Shown: positions 62,176 through 64,000 of the stretch, one piece after another | Layout: each line of letters starts with the position of its first letter | Position numbering within the stretch: the first letter of the stretch is position 1 | DNA from: Thalassococcus sp. S3 | Lineage (GTDB): Bacteria; Pseudomonadota; Alphaproteobacteria; Rhodobacterales; Rhodobacteraceae | DNA: 64,000 nucleotides | Assembly: GCF_004216475.1 (NCBI RefSeq) | Contig: NZ_CP022303.1 | Coordinates: 2,914,001 to 2,978,000 of the forward strand | Reading direction: 5' to 3' | The notes under the pieces: generated by a model | Seen by the model: only the letters and a program-made list of their open reading frames with translations | Told to the model about the DNA's origin: nothing | Database searches by the model: none | Translations under genes and position numbers: made by a program

Positions 62176-63946
62176 CCGTTTTCTTGAATTCTACAATGCC
62201 GAACTCGGCGCGATCCGCGAACGCGCGGGCCGCTTTGCAACGGCGTATCCCAAGATTGCGGGGCGTCTGCGTCTGGCCAAGGACACCGCCGACGATCCCC
62301 ATGTCGAGCGCCTGATCCAGAGTTTCGCCTACACCGCCGCCCGGGTCCGGCAAAAGATCGATGACAGCCTGCCGGAGCTGACCGACAGCCTGCTGGAGAC
62401 GCTTTATCCTCACTATCTGGCCCCCATCCCGGCCTTATCGATTGTCAGCTTTGCCCCCGCGCCCGACCTCGACGCGATGCGGATTGTTCCGCGCGGCACG
62501 GATGTGACATCGGAGCCGATCGAAGGCGACACCGTACGGTTCACCACGACGCAAGACACCCAGGTGGCACCGATCAGGCTGACAGAGGTTCGCATGATGG
62601 CGCGCCCCTTCGAAGCGCCTCCGGCACCCACTGCGCGCGCGGGAAGTTGCCTGCGCCTCGCGATAACACCCAGTGCCGCGCCCCGCCTCAACGAACTTGG
62701 GCTGGACAAGCTGCGCCTTTATCTATCGGGACCGGCACAGGAGGCCACGGCACTCGCACGGCTGCTGTTTCAGCATTGCAAGGGCGTGACGCTGGCCGCT
62801 CACGCCGCGGACCCGGAGGCACGGCGTCTCGATCCATCCGTCCTGAGACCGGTAGGTTTCGAGCCGGACGCGGCGCTTTTCCCATATCCCGATGGAAGCT
62901 TCCAAGGGTATCGGATGCTTTCGGAATTCTCGGCCTTGCCGGAAAAGTTTCTGTTCTTCGACATCGCGCTTCCAGAGATTTCCCAGCGGGACCGGCTTGA
63001 CCTCTATCTCTATTTCGACATCCCGCCAGACGATGCGGTCCGTTCGGTCGGACTGAATTCGGTGACGTTGTTTGCGACGCCTGTCGTAAACCTCTTTCGC
63101 GCGCGGGCAGAGCCGGTGGCGCTGGATGGCACCCGGTCGGCCTATCCTCTTGCCGCGGACGCGCGCCGTCCAAAAACCCGCCAGGTCCATTCGGTGCGAC
63201 GTGTGACGCTGACCGATGACGACGGTGCGGTCGATCTTTGCCAGCCGTTCTTTCACCGACTGACGGATCACGCGACAAATGGTGTCTATTGGCATCTGCG
63301 GCGCCATTCCGGTGCGGATGGTGCGCCCGAAGGGTCAACCACGATCGCGTTCGTGGACGCCCGGCAATCCCCTGCCTCCCGCGCGGGAATGACCGCCAGT
63401 GTCGAGGTGCTGGCCACAAACGGGGCGCTGCCCCGTCGCCTGCCCTATGGCGGCGGGCAGCCGCGGCTGCGTATCGGGTCGAGCATCGATTTCGTAAGTT
63501 CGGTTTTCTGTCTCAGGGCCCCCACCCCTCCGCGCGCCACCAACGGCGCGGACAACCGGGCGTGGCGACTGATGTCGCATCTGTCGCTCAATCATTTATC
63601 CCTCAGCACCTCGGGTGCTGCGGCGCTGAAGGACATTCTGCGGCTCTATGCCACCAGCGAGAGCCCTGAAACGGGACAGATGATCGACGCCATTGACACG
63701 CTGCAAACGCAAACCGGGCTGGGGCGGGTCGGCGGCGTGACGGTGACAGGCACCGACGTGACCCTTGTCTTCGAAGACAGCCGGATTTCCCCCGGCCAGG
63801 CCGTGCTCTTTGCCTCCGTGCTTGACCGTTTCCTGGGCTGCTACACAAGTCTGAACACCTTCACCCGGCTCTCCGTCCGGATGAAGGACCGCTCTGATCT
63901 GCTCGCCCGTTTCCCGGCGCGGGCCGGAGAGGAGGCGCTGATATGA
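62168..63946 (+). CDS. tssF: Type VI secretion baseplate subunit TssF
   Basis: A 592-residue TssF (VasA/ImpG). The N-terminus NRFLEFYNAELGAIRERAGRFATAYPKIAGRLRLAKDTADDPHVERLIQSFAYTAARVRQKIDDSLPELTDSLLETLYPHYLAPIPALSI is diagnostic. The start is GTG at 62168, inside the tssE end. TssF joins TssG, TssE and TssK to make the baseplate wedge. It overlaps tssG by four bases. Confidence 0.95.
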   Translation: MANRFLEFYNAELGAIRERAGRFATAYPKIAGRLRLAKDTADDPHVERLIQSFAYTAARVRQKIDDSLPELTDSLLETLYPHYLAPIPALSIVSFAPAPDLDAMRIVPRGTDVTSEPIEGDTVRFTTTQDTQVAPIRLTEVRMMARPFEAPPAPTARAGSCLRLAITPSAAPRLNELGLDKLRLYLSGPAQEATALARLLFQHCKGVTLAAHAADPEARRLDPSVLRPVGFEPDAALFPYPDGSFQGYRMLSEFSALPEKFLFFDIALPEISQRDRLDLYLYFDIPPDDAVRSVGLNSVTLFATPVVNLFRARAEPVALDGTRSAYPLAADARRPKTRQVHSVRRVTLTDDDGAVDLCQPFFHRLTDHATNGVYWHLRRHSGADGAPEGSTTIAFVDARQSPASRAGMTASVEVLATNGALPRRLPYGGGQPRLRIGSSIDFVSSVFCLRAPTPPRATNGADNRAWRLMSHLSLNHLSLSTSGAAALKDILRLYATSESPETGQMIDAIDTLQTQTGLGRVGGVTVTGTDVTLVFEDSRISPGQAVLFASVLDRFLGCYTSLNTFTRLSVRMKDRSDLLARFPARAGEEALI

Positions 63947-64000
63947 AAGACGCGGCACCCGGGCCAAATCTCTTCGACACCCTCGAACGCGACCCGCACA
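63943..64000 (+). CDS. tssG: Type VI secretion baseplate subunit TssG, 3'-truncated by window edge
   Basis: Only the first 19 codons are present (MKDAAPGPNLFDTLERDPH). The ATG overlaps the tssF TGA (ATGA), and tssG follows tssF in nearly all T6SS loci. The call rests on position and on the F-x-x-L-E-R-type opening seen in TssG. Confidence 0.75.
   Translation, partial: MKDAAPGPNLFDTLERDPH

Overview
The window reads as chromosomal DNA of a marine alphaproteobacterium of the Rhodobacteraceae/Roseobacter group. The evidence is high GC with strong third-position GC bias, a CarD - seven-iron ferredoxin - S4 protein - SUV3-like helicase block, RpoH of alphaproteobacterial type, a tRNA-His without encoded G-1 and with A73, an alphaproteobacterial GTTC-N7-GTTC SOS box, and a 6S-RNA candidate followed by an antisense small membrane protein gene as in Rhodobacter. 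The genus cannot be fixed from this window. I see no insertion sequence, prophage, integrase or CRISPR array.

Layout. 0-34 kb is mostly core genome: the 3' part of an ExeM/NucH-type extracellular nuclease, O-acetylhomoserine sulfhydrylase, a SIMPL protein, a bitopic GspL/PilM-GspC/PilP-like hybrid, hppD with a divergent Lrp-type regulator, a Kef-type antiporter, cobT and cobS, carD, fdxA, an S4 protein and the helicase. A lipid/DNA-repair stretch follows (SCP2 protein, alpha/beta hydrolase, ligase-associated exonuclease, ATP-dependent ligase). Then come oligoendopeptidase F, a dipeptidase, rpoH, an RluA-family pseudouridine synthase, tRNA-His, an SOS-boxed mmcB, a two-gene membrane module with a ClpP-like protein, an ArsR/SRPBCC pair, and the 6S RNA candidate.

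35.1-52.6 kb is the most interesting part. It looks like one catabolic island. A polar amino-acid ABC transporter is split across it, with binding protein and two permeases at the right end and the ATPase at the left end. Between them lie a cytoplasmic BisC-type molybdenum S/N-oxide reductase, an IclR regulator, a MetC-like PLP carbon-sulfur lyase with a VOC-fold partner, a rhodanese, a DAO-type FAD oxidoreductase, an ATP-dependent hydantoinase/oxoprolinase pair (HyuA/HyuB), an SDR dehydrogenase and a propionyl-CoA-synthetase-like enzyme. My inference is uptake and breakdown of an oxidised, sulfur-containing, amino-acid-like compound (possibly methionine sulfoxide or a cysteine S-conjugate S-oxide), with the carbon ending as an acyl-CoA. 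No single enzyme fixes the substrate.

52.9-64.0 kb is the start of a type VI secretion locus: hcp and tssH (clpV) on the minus strand, and tssA-tssB-tssC-tssC2-tagJ-tssE-tssF-tssG on the plus strand. tssG is cut by the window end. The membrane complex (TssJLM), VgrG, PAAR and effectors are not in the window.
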